Source: Tetranychus cinnabarinus
Taxonomy: Eukaryota; Arthropoda; Arachnida; Trombidiformes; Tetranychidae
Direction of reading: 5' to 3'
DNA: 64,000 nucleotides
Assembly (NCBI GenBank): GCA_022266195.1
Contig: WHVY01000002.1
Coordinates: 1,627,001-1,691,000 of the forward strand
Numbering within the stretch: position 1 is the stretch's first letter; each line of letters opens with the position of its first letter. The notes below the pieces were generated by a model. That model worked only from the letters and a program-made list of their open reading frames with translations. It did no database searches and was not told where the DNA came from. This document shows, in pieces, positions 24,701-39,700 of this stretch. The position numbers were made by a program, and so were the translations under genes.

Positions 24701-27700
24701 TGGGTTATAAGTCAAAATCAAAGCAAAAGTCATCTGTGAAAACGAAGGAACTTTTTGACTGATATTTTCTGGTGACCAGTGATTCAATCTTTTCCACTTT
24801 ACTTGTTCCTGGTAAACTCAATAATTCACTGATGAAACTGGAATGAATCAAGTTTGGGAGATAAAAGAAGTATTCAGTTAATTTCAAGATAAATAATATT
24901 CATCAATTCTTATTTTAACAGTCTATTGGTGTGAATTGGGTTGCATTAGAAGATGAGTTTCACTTGTTTCTAGTAAATTGATGATCACTTGTTATTTCAA
25001 CTGAAGGCTTATGAATTTTGTAAATTCAGCTTCAACTTTTTCTTCTTCTTGGTAAATAATTAGATTGGAAATGCGATGACAACTGGCTGATTGGCAATCT
25101 ATAAATTGTAATCTAAAGTCTGGTGGAAACCACATACAGAATCAAGTTAACTTTCACTTTGAAGTCAAATCTTTTTGGTTTGCTCGGCAAAAAATGATCC
25201 CATTGTTGTTGGTTAACAATCAATAAAATTAATAATTCATAGGTTTTAAAGTAAAGGTGAAGGTATGATTAAAGATGAAGGAAAGAGTTGATGATTAAGT
25301 TAATGATGAAGTGAATATATGAATTCTTGTGATAAGAAAATTATACAAATAAAAATGTTGATACAATTATTTTCTGTTTAACATTTTCTTCTTCCTCCAA
25401 ATAAATAATGATCATGATGATGCAAGGTGAAGGTGATTGAGATGATGATGATGGTATTAATAACAATAGTTAAGAGTGAAACTCAATTTAATCTTAAGCT
25501 TTCTATTGTGATATTCAACTGCTATTTTCTTCACTTCATATACTCTTAAATATTACTATCAAAAATAATTAATCCTTTCAATTGGTTGACTGCTTTCCTT
25601 ATTTTTACTTCATCATCACCATGAGAAGGAGAGAAGGCACAAAATGACTTGTATGATGATTCTGATGTGATTATAATTCGGGGAAAAGTTGAGAGAAAAG
25701 AGAGTAAAAAAATAGCTTCTCAAGTTTTCACCTCAATACGCCAATTTGAATGTAACAATATCTTGAGGTAATAACACCAAAGTTGATTGGGTCTAATTAG
25801 TTGATGAATAAAGTTATAGTTATGCACACTTTTACGATCCCCGAACTTTAATCCTGTAAGACAACAGGAGTCACCATGAAAATCAATTTAACACACAATT
25901 AGGCAAAGGTAAAATTTTAATGTCTAGAACCAATTAGACAGACAAAATGTCAAACCGATTATCAGAAGGCACAATAAGGAAGCAAGTCATGTTGATTCCC
26001 AGACTTGATAAAAAGGTTGGTTGAATAGTAAAAATAACTGTACATCAAAAATAAATTAACTGTTAAAATTAGAATAAAAAAAATTAAATTAAAAAAATGG
26101 CTGAAATGAAAAATTGTCTCAACATATGGTTTAATGGAAGGGAGAAGCGCTGACTTAATGGAGGGAAAGAGTTGAAGCGCGTTTTATAAATTTTGTAATT
26201 ATTTTGAGAAAATGCATTTTTACGATTAAATATGAAACATTACGAGTTGAACATTAACATGTGTGATGATTATTTAATAAAGCAAATTACTTACTCGTAA
26301 ATTCATCTTGCTCTTGAGCAGCAGCTTCAGCTGCTAATTCCTCAGGAGTTTTCTTGGCTCGGTTGAGTCCACCATCAGTTGAACCACCCATTAGGGCTTC
26401 TTGTTGTTTCCTCATTTCCTCTTCCTTTTCTTCCTTCTTTTTAATACCATACTGAGGATTGATAAAAAGGTAAGAGTAATGTTAATGTTATATTAATAGG
26501 TAAAAATCAAGAAGGTAAGAGGTAAGCAGGTAAATTAAAATGATATTAACGGGGTAAATGAATTATGAAAATGTTTCCATTGAATAGATACATTCATATA
26601 AAAATATTTGCTTTTTGCCAACCTTTCACAGCTATTAGGTTGAAAACAAATACAGAGAGCACCATGAAGATAAAGATGAGATATTATTTCATTTTTACTT
26701 CTTTTGATTCACTTTGCTTTTTAACATCAACAGATAATTGATGACTATTTACAAAGGTTTACTGCTGTTGAACAACTCACTCCTTATTTACCTCTAATTT
26801 ATCCTTACAGCATTTGGTTGTTATCAATAGTAACAACTGTGTACAATTGAATGTTACATTGAATATAAAAGTGAAAATTTATCATTCTTTTGATCAGTTA
26901 AGTCAGTGAACATGTAAACCCATTTTCATATTCAGCTTGATTAATCACAAAAATATAAGTTTTTCTCAGTTCAGCTTCTTCCAAGTCAACAATAAAAATC
27001 ACATTAGTATTTAAATTGAACTTTTTTTCCACCATTTAAATTGTTATCAGTATTCAAGTGTAAAATTGTTGACATTTTTTTTCCTTTGACAATTTTCTTT
27101 CTCCTTCCTTGGTTAATGTTGTTGATAGATTGAAACCTAATTGTCTGAGCGAAGCGAAGACATATGAGGTGAAAATGAGAATTTTTGTTCGACGATAACT
27201 CAAAAATAATAATCACGATTTTGATGAAATCTTGAGAATAGCTTGCTATAAGGGTCGAAATTTACTGTATAGTTTTTGGTGAAGATTGGCCCAGTCCCAA
27301 AATTTGGGGATATTTTCTATCAATAGAGGGCGCCAAAACAATTTGTCACTTTATGCATAAATTGACACAAATGGGCAAAAACGGGTAAAAATTAATTTAT
27401 TTCGCATTAAGACTCTGTTAGTTTGCAGGGACATAAAACCTGAGTCCGTTTGTGCGATTTAAAAATTTCTCTGATCCACAGTTTTTGAGAAAAGCCAGTT
27501 CAAAGTTGAAATTTCGATCGCCTTTGTTAAATTATAAAAGTAATGTAAAAGTAAATGGTGTAGCTTTTGATGGTCAACCAGAAAAAACACTTATTTTGTG
27601 TAACACTACTTCCATAATTGAACAAAGGCGATCCAAGTTTCAACTTTGACCTCGATTCTATCAATTGGAGAATTTATTTAATAACTCTAATGCACTAAAT

Positions 27701-30700
27701 TTTTATTCTTCTACAAACCTACCAAGACTCGAAACTTAACTCGAATGCTCGACTTTTTGCCTGCACTCTTTTTAAATAAGAACTTCTTTCGATAACATCA
27801 ACACATCAAATTAAAAATATTTGAAATTGCATATCAAAAGCTCGGACTACACTGTTTGCAGTAAATCTAGTCTAATATTAAATGTGAAAATGGTTTTGAT
27901 TATCGATTGATTGCTGCTTGCCAAATTGGTTTATGCCAGAAAAAAAGCAAAAGGATTCAATTAAGAATACAAAGTAAGCTTTTTTTGGGTAACAGGTTCA
28001 GCAAAATCAGGTTACAAGAGATTTCATTCAATAATAATTTGGAAGTCGATGAAAATGGAAATGACATTTTCGTTTGCTCCTTTTCCTAATGAGATTAAAT
28101 TAAGTTGACCCGAATGGTAGACTTGAATCTCGATTAACTCCAAGCAAAGTGCGTGATGAATAATATTGGAATTTTGTTCAACTCGATTCCATAGGCATAA
28201 TTTTGATTTCACCCATTCTTGGTGTAATTGATATAAGGATAAAGATGATACGGTCTAAGGTTAAATCTGGAGAAGGTGGAAGAAGCCAATTTGAATTAAT
28301 CCATTGATGCATTAAAACCCTGGGTTGGATCATGTTTTCCTTGTTTTTTATGGGTTAATGAGCCATTTAGTTTCCTTAAAACATTAATCTGAATAAACAA
28401 TTTTAAGATTCCACTCTTTTTTGTTTGAATTTATTGATCTGCAAGAAATGGAGAAAAAGAAAAAGGTTATTAAAATGTTGAAGAAGAGGTAAAAAAGGAA
28501 AGAAAAAGAGGACAAAATTTTCATTTTTCTTGAAAAATATTAATATCATCTTGTTAGAAAATGTTTTTCAATGAATCTTGACTCTTTTCAGTTTATCAAG
28601 AAAAATGAAATCTCTCCATTATTTATGCACTATTTCCTAATCTTTTGATTTTCATGACGATCATCATCATAATAATCTATGCTTACCTTGTAATATAGCT
28701 TAGCCCTCCAATCCTTTCCTTCAAGTGACTTCGAGTATTGATCAGGCTTTTCATAATCATATCAAGAAGAGTATCACTTTCAACTTGAGGCTACTTCAAT
28801 TGGTTACATGATGGAAGATGGTGAAAGAAGATAAAATTTCCATAACAATCATGAAGTTTTTGATGAAAATGGAAACAGCAAGGGATCCGAGAAAAAAATT
28901 GAATTACCAATTGAAAACCATTTAGATATTAACAAGTCAAAGTTAATATTAATGATGAAACAAAGTAACACAGATAAGCGTTTCACATTGAAAGGTATTT
29001 CATTAAATGAACAAAAATAACACAAAGAAACAAAAGGAGAACTGGAATAAAGCTGAAATTATTATGAATATAAAGAGACAAGAGGACAAAAATAAAGCCT
29101 CCAGGGTTAGATGAGTAAATTTGATTATTTAAATGAGACCATAAATTGGTTGAAGCAACAAAAAAAGGTTCACATTGGTAATGATAAATATGCATATGCA
29201 TATAAATGATCACTAATAGATAGTGGCGAGTAATCAGCTGATTTGATGGCTTATAGTTGAAACATTTTCATGATGGTGTTGATAATCATGATGAAACATA
29301 TAATATGGTGAAAATTGAGGCACATTAATTTACCCTGAGATTGTAAATGATTGATATACCATCAGTAAAATGACAACATTTATTAACTATTAAAGTGGAG
29401 TCCAGCATTTTACCTTCATGTTCAAGTTGAAGCCTCTGTTGAGTCAATCATTTGTTCTTTGATTAGAGTTAATATCAACTATTTTTGCTTGATAAAGGAG
29501 AAAATTAATCACGGAAAATAATTAAATAAAATGTTAACATTTGAAAAGTAAATTATGATTTAAAACCATTTTGGTTTTCATATCTTTAAGTAACTCTTTT
29601 CATTAAAGACAAGATTAGGATACTTTCCCTGACTATTACGTATTAAGTCACATTGTTTTTCCCTTAACCCACACAGTGCTTTAACCATATGTAAGTCAAC
29701 TCTTTTCACCTAATCAACTCTAATTCAGCTTACTCTAGAAAGATTACTTTTATTAGTTTCGTGTTTAATGAACGTCTATTACAGTGTTTTATCCATTTAG
29801 GTCCACAATTTTGGTAAGTATTATAACGCGACTTTTATATTTTGTTGTTTCTATTTGTGGTTAACATGTTTGCAACTCTGTGAGCAAAGTGTTGGTTGCT
29901 GTTAACTCTTTAAGTAAAGACGGTTTAGTTTTAACCTTTTTTAACTAATCTCCTTCTATTCTTTTCTTAATATCCTAGAAACCTGATTCACCAAACTACG
30001 GACAACTAATAGCAACAATAATTGGTCTCCATGATATCAACTAATCTGGAAGTCGAATTTAGTTAACAAGCAATTGTGATTCTCAAAATCAAATCTTATT
30101 GATTTTCCTGGACTTACACAGCGCAGCAAGAAGCTCTTTTTTTTCTTCTTGTTAGCTCATTATCATTTGTTGATGATAACTTGGTATGAAAATCGATGGT
30201 AGATTATTTTTATTATACTGATCGTATACAGAGATGGGAATAATGATAACAATATTTGATGGTTATGGCAAAAGTACAATGGCGTTCCCAGTTTTATCCT
30301 TGTTTTCCTTTACTTTCACCATGATGATCTACTTTGTTGTTATCATCATCAGTTCATCATTCATTTTTATCAAAATCATATTTCCATTTAAGCTTTTAGC
30401 AGGGATCAATGCTACTAAATCTCATTCAGTTCCTAACTCTCAGTTAATTAAGTCAGTAGAGAAAATGTGAGAGATGAGTAAACATTATTATTTACTCTAA
30501 GAAGTTAAAGTAAAGGGAAAACAAAAAAAAATATATATATTGGTCGAACCAATTCTCTTGCAAGTGTAACCATCTTAGAGTGAAGATAAAGAGATGGGAA
30601 TTGATGATGATGATGATTCTTGATCAACCCATGGAAACAACCTATCGGATGGTTGATCAACACATCAGTATCATCTTAATCTTTTGCCATTATCCTCACA

Positions 30701-33700
30701 TGATAGTTTTACTAACCCATGAATGATAAAAGTTTGTTAAAAGGATGGTAAATAAGTGAACCATTATTAATATTATATTTCAATCATGTTGACATTTACA
30801 TGTTTTTTCTCTTTCTCTATCTCCTTTAGTGAACCTCTATTCTCTCATGATAATCAAATTGGACGGAGTACAGTAAAAAAAGAAAAATGGTTAGATTTGA
30901 ATAACAAGATAATAACAATCAATTGATGCAGATCAATGTAGATGAGAAGGAAACAATTGGAAAAGTCTTGTTATTCAATACCTATTCAATTGTTGACAAT
31001 AGAAGGAACAAACTGCTGATCACTATAAAAGCTATTAAATCAATCAATCAATTAATATTAATGAAAATTGCAGTTCAATTGGTAAGGTGATTAATAAATT
31101 AGTAAGATTTATATATTACCTCCATTATACTTTAATTATTCCCTTCTTAATTATCTAATAATAATTTTCTTTCTCGTACTTTTCAGCCATCAATAATTAT
31201 GCTCTTGGAGTCATATAATACCATTCAACTGAGCTAGGAGAAATGTGTGATGAAAGTCGATAATAATTATGGTAAAAACTCAGGGTAACCAATGAAAGGC
31301 TCAAACAGACTGAAACTAATGATGATCATTTTGGATAATTTTCTGGATATTACAAAAAAGTCACGGTGTAAGGTCATCATAATAAGCAGCATCTATCGAG
31401 GCAACATTTTAATCTATTGGGAGACTGATAAATTGCAATAATTTATCTTCCATGTGTATGGATGGCTACAGAAAGCGAAAACAAGGCAAACTTCAATATA
31501 ATCAGTTGATTATTATTGATTTGACTTTTTTTTATCTGATCCCAGTTATCCTCTGAAGCGACAAAGTCGAACTCAAAATGAAATGGTTTCAAAATATCAA
31601 CATTACTCTTACATTTTCATCATTATTCAGTATAAGGTCGTGAGTTACTGCATTTTTTCACCGTACAAAGAAACCTATTTTTGTTTATCAACTGGAATCA
31701 CTTGGAGGCAAAATTAACATCACAATTTGATTATGACAAATTCAGTAACAGGAAAACAAAATTACAAAAAATAATATTTTTTCTTTCTTCTCCTTTTTTC
31801 AATTTTTTCCCTGCAAACATCACAGAAACATGGAGTAAACAAAAGAGCTTGTTAAGACGAGCAAAATAAATTAGTATTTTTCCCTGTTTGTTTGCTGTAT
31901 AAAAGAATGTGTTTTACATTAAAAGAAACAGAATTGAAATCAATGTAACGATGCAAGTAAATCCAAATAATGGATTTGTTTACTAAATGTTACAGAAAGA
32001 GAAAAGGATGAAGATGAAGAGGAAGATGAGAAGATGCGATGAAACTTTTTCATTCTCATTTTACAGTTAAAAAAGGTTTGGTCTGGATTCATGATGTCAA
32101 TCCATCCATCCTGAAATAGGCTTCAACTGATATCATTTAACTTTAATAGATACATGTGCTGTGAATATCATTTACAAAGCAAATTTATCTAAATCAATGC
32201 CTTTTCCATTTGTTCATTTTTACCCTGTTTCTCTTCCAATTGACTATGTTATGACTATCAATTCTGTTGGCAAGTTGAAGCAAAATCATCAAAAATGATT
32301 GTAATAATAATTTTCCTCTAGAAACATTCAAGAAACAAACATATATTCATCATCTGATAACCTCATTTTTTTATCTCAACTTTTCAGGCCAAAGAATCCA
32401 GCTTAACTTTCCAATAACAGCATCCAAATTTTGGTGGCAGTGACATTATTTTTCCCATATCCTTTGTTACCATTCAATATCTCATATATTATGATACAAT
32501 TGTTGGAAAAGGCAAGTTGTCAAACATTTTTACTCAAATTCCTCTGTTTAAATCAAGTTTTGAATAATTCTGATAATCATTCCTTTTGTTTTATAGATTC
32601 GTGTTGTATCCAAACCAAACACAGCAGTGGTCATGGTTAAGTTAACAAAAAAAGGGTCAGAGTCAAGTTAATTTTTAGGTAATATTTTAGTCATTTTTTG
32701 AATAATCTAACATTTTTGTGTTTCCATTTTATTAAGGAACAAAAGTCAACCCAATTCAACTGTAATTGAAATTAAGGAAAGCCATTTGTGCGAAGAAAAG
32801 GAAAAGTCTGGATTTTCCATTAGCAAAAGATAAAACTCAAGTTAACAATTAACTTGAGTATATTTAAATGACTCAAGAATCATCATCAACCATTCCAGTT
32901 GAAGCGTCACAATTTGACGGATAATCAATCGTTGCCAAACAATGTTTAGCTTTACTCTACAAAACTTGATAATTTTATAATATTAATCGTTATATTATCG
33001 GGTTATCAGTTTTGCCTTTGATTAAGCTATAACTCTGTAAAATGGTTGAAAGTTGGAGGAGAGAGAGAATGAAATCAGAGTTGAGACTGGATTTTTATTG
33101 ATTCCTTTTCATTTTTCTTTTCTGGTACAATTGATGGTGATTGTTCAATTGTTCACCATTTTAGACCGTCAATCCAAATAATGATACAAAAATAAATGGT
33201 GAACAACGGTTGAACAATTTACTGTTGTATTTATATGAACTATTGTTGAACATATAAAAAAAAGGAACCAATTGTATTTTGTAAAAAAAGAAGTTATTTG
33301 ATTTCTTTTTTTCGCTATTCTCTCACTGTCTCTCTCTGCCTAGTATTTCATTGTGTTAGTTAACAGATAATAGTTACAGGCAGAATTGAATGATTTAATA
33401 TACAAGTTACTATAAGCTAAATTGTGATTTGTAAGATTTGAATTGACGTCTAAAAAGGTGTTTTGAGAAGGCAAAAACTGAAGGAGTTAAAGGATTGAGA
33501 CTAAATCGTTTATTAAAGTAAATGAGGTAAAAAGAGAAGAAGCAATCTTCAGGCGATTTGATACCTTTTTTTGTGAGAAACGTACCTTTTATCTTGGGTT
33601 ACTCTTTATGAATTACATGCCTTTGGGATACACAAATAAAAGATGACATTAGTCTCTTGACATTCACCTTTTCGCCATCAAAATCATCATTCGCTTTACC

Positions 33701-36700
33701 CTGCAAAAAGTCGATCATCATCATCATCTTAAGAGTTTACCTTTTATCTTGATTTGTGAGTTGCTTTTTTTTATATTTCCAATCAAATGAATGTAACCAA
33801 TAATAACATGTTTTTTTTCTTTCTTTCGTTTCTTTTTTCTCTCTTTTTCGTCTCTTTAGATTTCTTTTCCATCAGATAATCATATATAATCGTTTCTCCT
33901 GATGATGCCAAAGAATGGGAAAAGCAGCTCTAATCACCCAAAATTTATCATACAACATTGAATCAAAGTAAATGTTTTACTTTGCAATCATTTTTGCTAT
34001 CGTTAATCTCTTTAGACTCACCTTTGTATGCCAGGAACACATTATTTTGTGAGATTAACGATTCATCTGGATACAATTAAAGAGTGAATAAAGTTAGATT
34101 CAATGAATAGTTGCAGTTGATCAATTATTAGAGGCAACACTAATCAATCCTTTCAATCAACTTTACCAGTTGTTTCATTGAACCGTTTACCTCCAATGGC
34201 TTCAATTTTTTTGCTCATCTAAATCAAGCCAAACCTTCAAGTCAATCCAATGGAAATGTTGCAATCCAAGCCAGAATGTGTAATTTCAAGACTTAAAGCC
34301 TTCCTTAAAACATTAATTAACCTTTGAATCAAGTTAAATACAGTTTGAATGGCAGTTGGATTACAAAGTTGGAGGAAAAGTAAAGCAGCGAAAAGCTTCA
34401 AAATATTCATCGATTCTCACTGTGCAACTATTTTTACAATTTGTTTCCAATATTCAAGATTGGGTGGAAAAAGAATAAGATAGCAACTTGAGATGGAATC
34501 ATATTTTCCCATGTTTTGTTTCAAAAATAACCAGTTTCGATTGGAATGGTGAGAAATGGAAGAAACTTAAAATGTTAGATTGGTCCATTGATCAACAACC
34601 TAACAAGATATTCAATTTTCACTTGCAAGCAACATCAACATAGAAAAGTGTTTTGGCAAAAGGAATAGACAAGAAAAAAAAGAAGGAAAAGCAAAAAACA
34701 AAACAACTATAAGTTATAATCAGATTATGAGAACCAAAGGAACAAAAAAGTTGAACCGAGAAAAAAAAGACCAAGAAAAGATGATAAAAGGAGAGGAAAA
34801 TGTTGAACCAATAAAATGAAATGGACTAAGTTGACATGATTGATTGAATAGGAACAAAAATTGTTCATTGGCCAATACGAATAACAAATGATATTTGGGA
34901 ACAATTGTGAGTAAAATTTTGCTTCTCTCAACATTTTTAAAGGTAAAACACAATCATTGAAGACATCAATTGAAGTATCATGATAATCATTTGAGTTTAC
35001 CATTTTTTTTATTTCGTTATTACTCAGACAACAGCAAGAATCAACAAAAAATGGAAGCAAAAATGAATAAACAAATAACAAACAAACAAGTGAATGGATG
35101 GAAATGCAAAGTAGACAAGTTAAGTAAATTTTGATTACCTTTTGTTTGCAGTTTTACAAGGAACAGCCAATTTGATCGATTGGGAAAAGACAAGGAAAAT
35201 GTGAATTGAACTTGGCTTTAAGTTGAACAGACATTCAATAATCGTTCAAATAAATAATCATTAATCAACGATAAAATGTTGAAATTGTTTTACTTTCAAT
35301 TGTTTTTCAATGGCAAGACATATTCAATGATAATAATGTATTTTATTTGAACGACTGGCAAAGTTAAATTATGTTAATTTTTTATATTTTTTTACCTTTT
35401 CCATAATTTTTGTGCTTCATATGAAATACAAAAATAAATTTAATGGTAAAAAATAACTGATGAAATGCTTAGGAAATGAAATAAAACAAAAAAGCAAGTT
35501 AATAAGAGTCTTGATAATAGGTTGAAGTTAGGTTTTGCTCGTGAAAGGGTTGCCAGTGAATCAGGAAGAAACGTTTCTTCATCTTGTTTTAATATTTATT
35601 AATATATTGAATAAAATGTAAGAAAAAATAACTGTTAAAGTTGAACATATTTTCGCTTCTTGTTTCACTTTTAAATTGATATTTGACGTGAATAGCTGAG
35701 TTAATGTTGCCTTCAGTGTGTCTGTATTTATATTTTGCACTCGCAATGCTCAGGGAATGATAACTTGTCCGTTTTATCTCATTTTGTTTACCTAATTTTA
35801 GTTGTCAGTTTGTTCATTCAAGGTGATTCCATGTTAACATTTTTACATTTTGTCCAAATTTTTCTTTTGTTTCACGAGAAATTTGTCAAAATTTGTCCTT
35901 TCTAACAACTTCACATTCAACCAAGCGTTCAATGAATAGACAGTTGTCTTGATGCAGCCAAATACTTGAAAACTAAACTAAAAATGAACTTCTTTTTCAT
36001 ATCCCATATCAATAGAGATTCAATATGGACAATTTTACCAACAAGGAAAAAGGAGTCGATTATGGACATTACATGACACAATCAATCAATTCATCATTGT
36101 CAACGTTTTAATCACAACTGCAACTTGGATTCAATTGAAAATCGTTTGCCAAGCGATGGTCAAAGCAATGACGACTCTTTACACCACAACCTCTGACGTC
36201 GATTTAATTCAGTGTTTTAAATGTTAGGATAAAATTAGCTTCACCAGGCTCAACAAGATATTGAATGCAAAATTGAAAGAATCTTGCATTTTTTATATTT
36301 TTACTCAGAAAATGAATTGTAATTTTCACAATTTATTCAATTTCACAATAGATTTCACAATATTTAATGTTATTCATGTTCTGATCATTTCCGTGTTATA
36401 CAACTTCAATGATTGTTCAGATAACAAACACGCAGATTCAAGTCACAATCAATCTATATTAGGTTTGTTAGGTAACATTAAATTTCAAGTTGATTCGTAT
36501 TTTGTGTTTTCCTCAAAATAGTGTCTCAACTTTTAGCGACTCTTTTCTTGTGTTATATAAAATTGACTTATTTTTGTCTGTAAACATCTAGACGTTATTT
36601 CAATGGATTCATATTTATATTAATAAATATGACAAATGTTTAGTATTCAATGGAAACATGAATTGATTTGGGAATTGACGAGTAATGGAATGAAAATGAA

Positions 36701-39700
36701 GATGAAAAATGTCGACATAATGATAACTTACCTTTTCCCTGACACCTTGTCGCATCTTTTCCCTTTCTTCTTCCATTTTTCGATGTTTCTCTCGTCGTCT
36801 TTCCTCAGCTTCTCGAAGAGCCTCCAGTCGTTCCCTTTCCAGTTCTTCCAGTTTCTCCTTATCTTCAGCACTATCACCACCTCCGCCAATATCTGAATCA
36901 AATAGTAACCGTTAGTAAACCTTCAGTGTCTTTACCTTCCAAAGCAACAATTAATCTCAATAAACTCATTCATATTTAATTTCTTCTCACAGACTTTCCA
37001 ACACTCGACATTTTTGTTATTGAATTATTGATAAAAAATACTGATTGGATGGAAAGAAAAATAGAAACAAAATTGACTTTTCATCAGAGTTTTAATGAAG
37101 AAAACCATGAAAATCGGAAAAAAAGCTTCAATGGAACACAAAAAGTCTGGAAATCTACTTTCAAGAGTTACATTGATATTAATTTATATTGATAATTGTA
37201 TTACATGGTTTTATGTGCATTTTTGGTAACCAAAGGGAAACATGAAATATATTTGGAGGCAAAAAAATTGTACATCAGGAAACATGAGATTTCAATTTAC
37301 CATGATAACCAAAAATAATAATATCGTTATCATAATACAATATCATTAAATTTGACAAAAATGTTGACTTGTAATTCAATATTTTTGCTTCCAATCAAAC
37401 CTGAAATCCTTTAACCAACAATTGCCCAGCCAACAACATTGATTTATTAATGGTTAAAGAAAACAATTTAAAATTAAAATCAATAATTCAATCTTTTTAA
37501 GGCAAACTCTTGCTAGCAATTTCAATGATTAAGGTTGTTAAGCTGTTTCTTGGTTTTATCATGCAAATGGAGTTTAATTTTGAAGAAGCGATCATTTAAC
37601 AAAACGAAACCAATTTCCTTTAATTTGATAACAATTTAAACGATGAAATATTCAGCTTTAGATGTTTCTCCAGATTAAACCTGTTTAAACATGTTATCTG
37701 ATTGTGTTTAAAGGCTGACAATCAATATTGTTTCAAGCCTTGTTTCAGGCTCAGTCTCGACTTAATCGTCCAACTAAGCTTCTCATGATATAATAGATTG
37801 AACAGAAGCAAAACGTTTCCATAGTTTTAATAGTTGAACCATGTTAACAGCAATCGGTGTTAAGCTTTCATCATTGTTATTATACAACAATTCATCTGAT
37901 TAATCTTGTTCAACTTTTCTCTCTTTTTTTCCTCTCTTCTACTGATTCTTCCCTTCAAGATGAAAGCTGATACTCAAACTAATTTAATGTTAAATGAAGA
38001 TTATGATTTTGATTCATTCATTGAATCACCTTGTTCCAGTCTTATCTTCAAGTGTTCACTGAATTTTTTATTAAACTTTGCACTTGAAAAATTCACACTT
38101 TTTTTAATTCTCAAAGCAAATGCCTCTCAAAGCATGAGAAGCAAAAAGTGTTTAATGAAATCTTTGCTAAAGGCAAGTGTTCATTTCCAATAGCAAATAA
38201 GGAAATTGTAAAATGATGGAAAACCTTTAACATGAGAAATTGCGATTTCACTGAAAACATCTTTAGACGTTTCTTATTTCAGCTCATCAAATTATTTCCA
38301 ACATGGACATATCATGAACACCAGGGTCAAGATGTAATCGATATGGAACATAAAAAAGCATTTGACTTCGAATTACAATTTGCAGAGAAACATTCAAATC
38401 CCATTTCAAGCTTAAAATTAAACTTCAGACTTTACCTTTTCTCCTTTAATGACAGAAACTCATTTAAAGTTATAAAATGTAAAAATATTATTCCACAAAA
38501 TAAACTTGAAAACATCAAAAGAAACATTTACATTCCATTTCAGGGGAATGTTTGAAAAGGAAAATAAAGATTTATGCTTAATTGCAAGTTATCACGAAAA
38601 ATGTGAATAATTTTCTTATTTCCCTAAAATCTCGATAAATCTGTCAATCCTTCGTGTTCAGACTCGAACAGTAAAAATCTATTTGAATAAAATTCCGTCA
38701 AGAAAAGAATTAATGATTTTCGAAAAAAAATTTCATTTATTTCCAAACCTTGACTAACTTTGAGCCATTATCAACTGGGAATGATTTTACCTCCCAGCTA
38801 CTTGGGAGGGATTTCGTTAAAATTGCGTTTCATTTCATTCTTTACAAAATTATCTGTTTTTCATCATGAGTCGAACAAAGGAAGACACAAAATTGATCAT
38901 TCGAACAAATCAAAGTTCGAAAAAAAGTTTCATTCTCTTTTCCTTGAATGGTGAATCTGGATTTTGTTATTGAACTTTTCAGCCAATCTGATGATGTTTC
39001 AAATGTAAACCAAAATCCAAATGTTAACCAAAAGAAACACAATTTTGATATTAACAGTGAAATCAAGTGAACCTTAAACAATTGTAATTACAATCTAATT
39101 AGATTAGACTCATTATTATCACTCAAATAAATGTAATCACGAGAAATGTTCAACTTTTTTGTTCAGATCAAATTATAAACTCATTAATATTAAATCAATA
39201 TTTACTCTTTTCTCTGGCTTCTCATGTTTTCACAATTAAATATAATTTGCTCAATTTTACCTTCTTTTGGTTAACTATTTTTTTCATCTGATTAATGCAA
39301 ATGAAACTCAAAGTTGAAGTGAAATTGACTTTAATCAATTTAATAGATTCACCTAAACTCGTGAAAACATTTGAAGAACGAGTAAACAGAATGTTTTGTA
39401 AAATCAAATTTTCTCATTAAAATTGTAATCAAAAAGTGAAATCAAAAAGGATGTTCAATTGAAAGAAGGAAAAATGTTCAGCTTCTTCAATCAAATTTTA
39501 ATTGAATTATATCTTTACTTTAGCTTATTATCAAAGTAAACAAGTTTACACTTGAAATAAAGTTGATTATTTTCATTCTCAATCCATGAACAGAAATGGC
39601 AAAAAATTGATTCCCTGTAAGTAATCATGAAATTGAATGTCTTTACCTCTCAACTTGATGTGCTGATAACAATGTTAACAGTAATAACAAAAGATGATAA

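Larger units (their letters stand above)
12777..26294 (-). other. Complexin intron 3 (13.5 kb)
   Basis: Bounded by a gtaagtaa donor at 26294 and a gtttacag acceptor at 12777 on the minus strand. It holds AT-rich sequence with the tandem repeat at 15713-16070 and the island at 22920-23335 described separately. Open frames of 60-95 codons occur on both strands but lack splice context, codon bias and family resemblance, as expected by chance. Confidence 0.7.
26452..36731 (-). other. Complexin intron 2 (10.3 kb)
   Basis: Flanked by the donor gtaagtta at 36731 and the acceptor at 26452. Mostly AT-rich simple sequence with ATG/ATC runs (for example 30603-30616). It contains the atypical segment and inverted repeat at 27120-27660 and a smaller inverted repeat at 33141-33217. 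No nested gene is recognised. Confidence 0.65.

Noticed and set aside
29803..29827. Possible 13-nt plus-strand microexon before gtaagtatt
   Set aside because: An acceptor and donor happen to be close, but no flanking exon or gene on that strand supports it.
34725..35081. 118-codon minus-strand frame
   Set aside because: Phe/Leu/Ser-rich low-complexity translation of A-rich DNA, with no domain, splice context or ATG-supported gene model.
36636..36896. 86-codon plus-strand frame
   Set aside because: It is the antisense shadow of complexin exon 2.
38232..38555. 107-codon plus-strand frame in complexin intron 1
   Set aside because: Composition follows the surrounding intron, and there is no recognisable motif or promoter.
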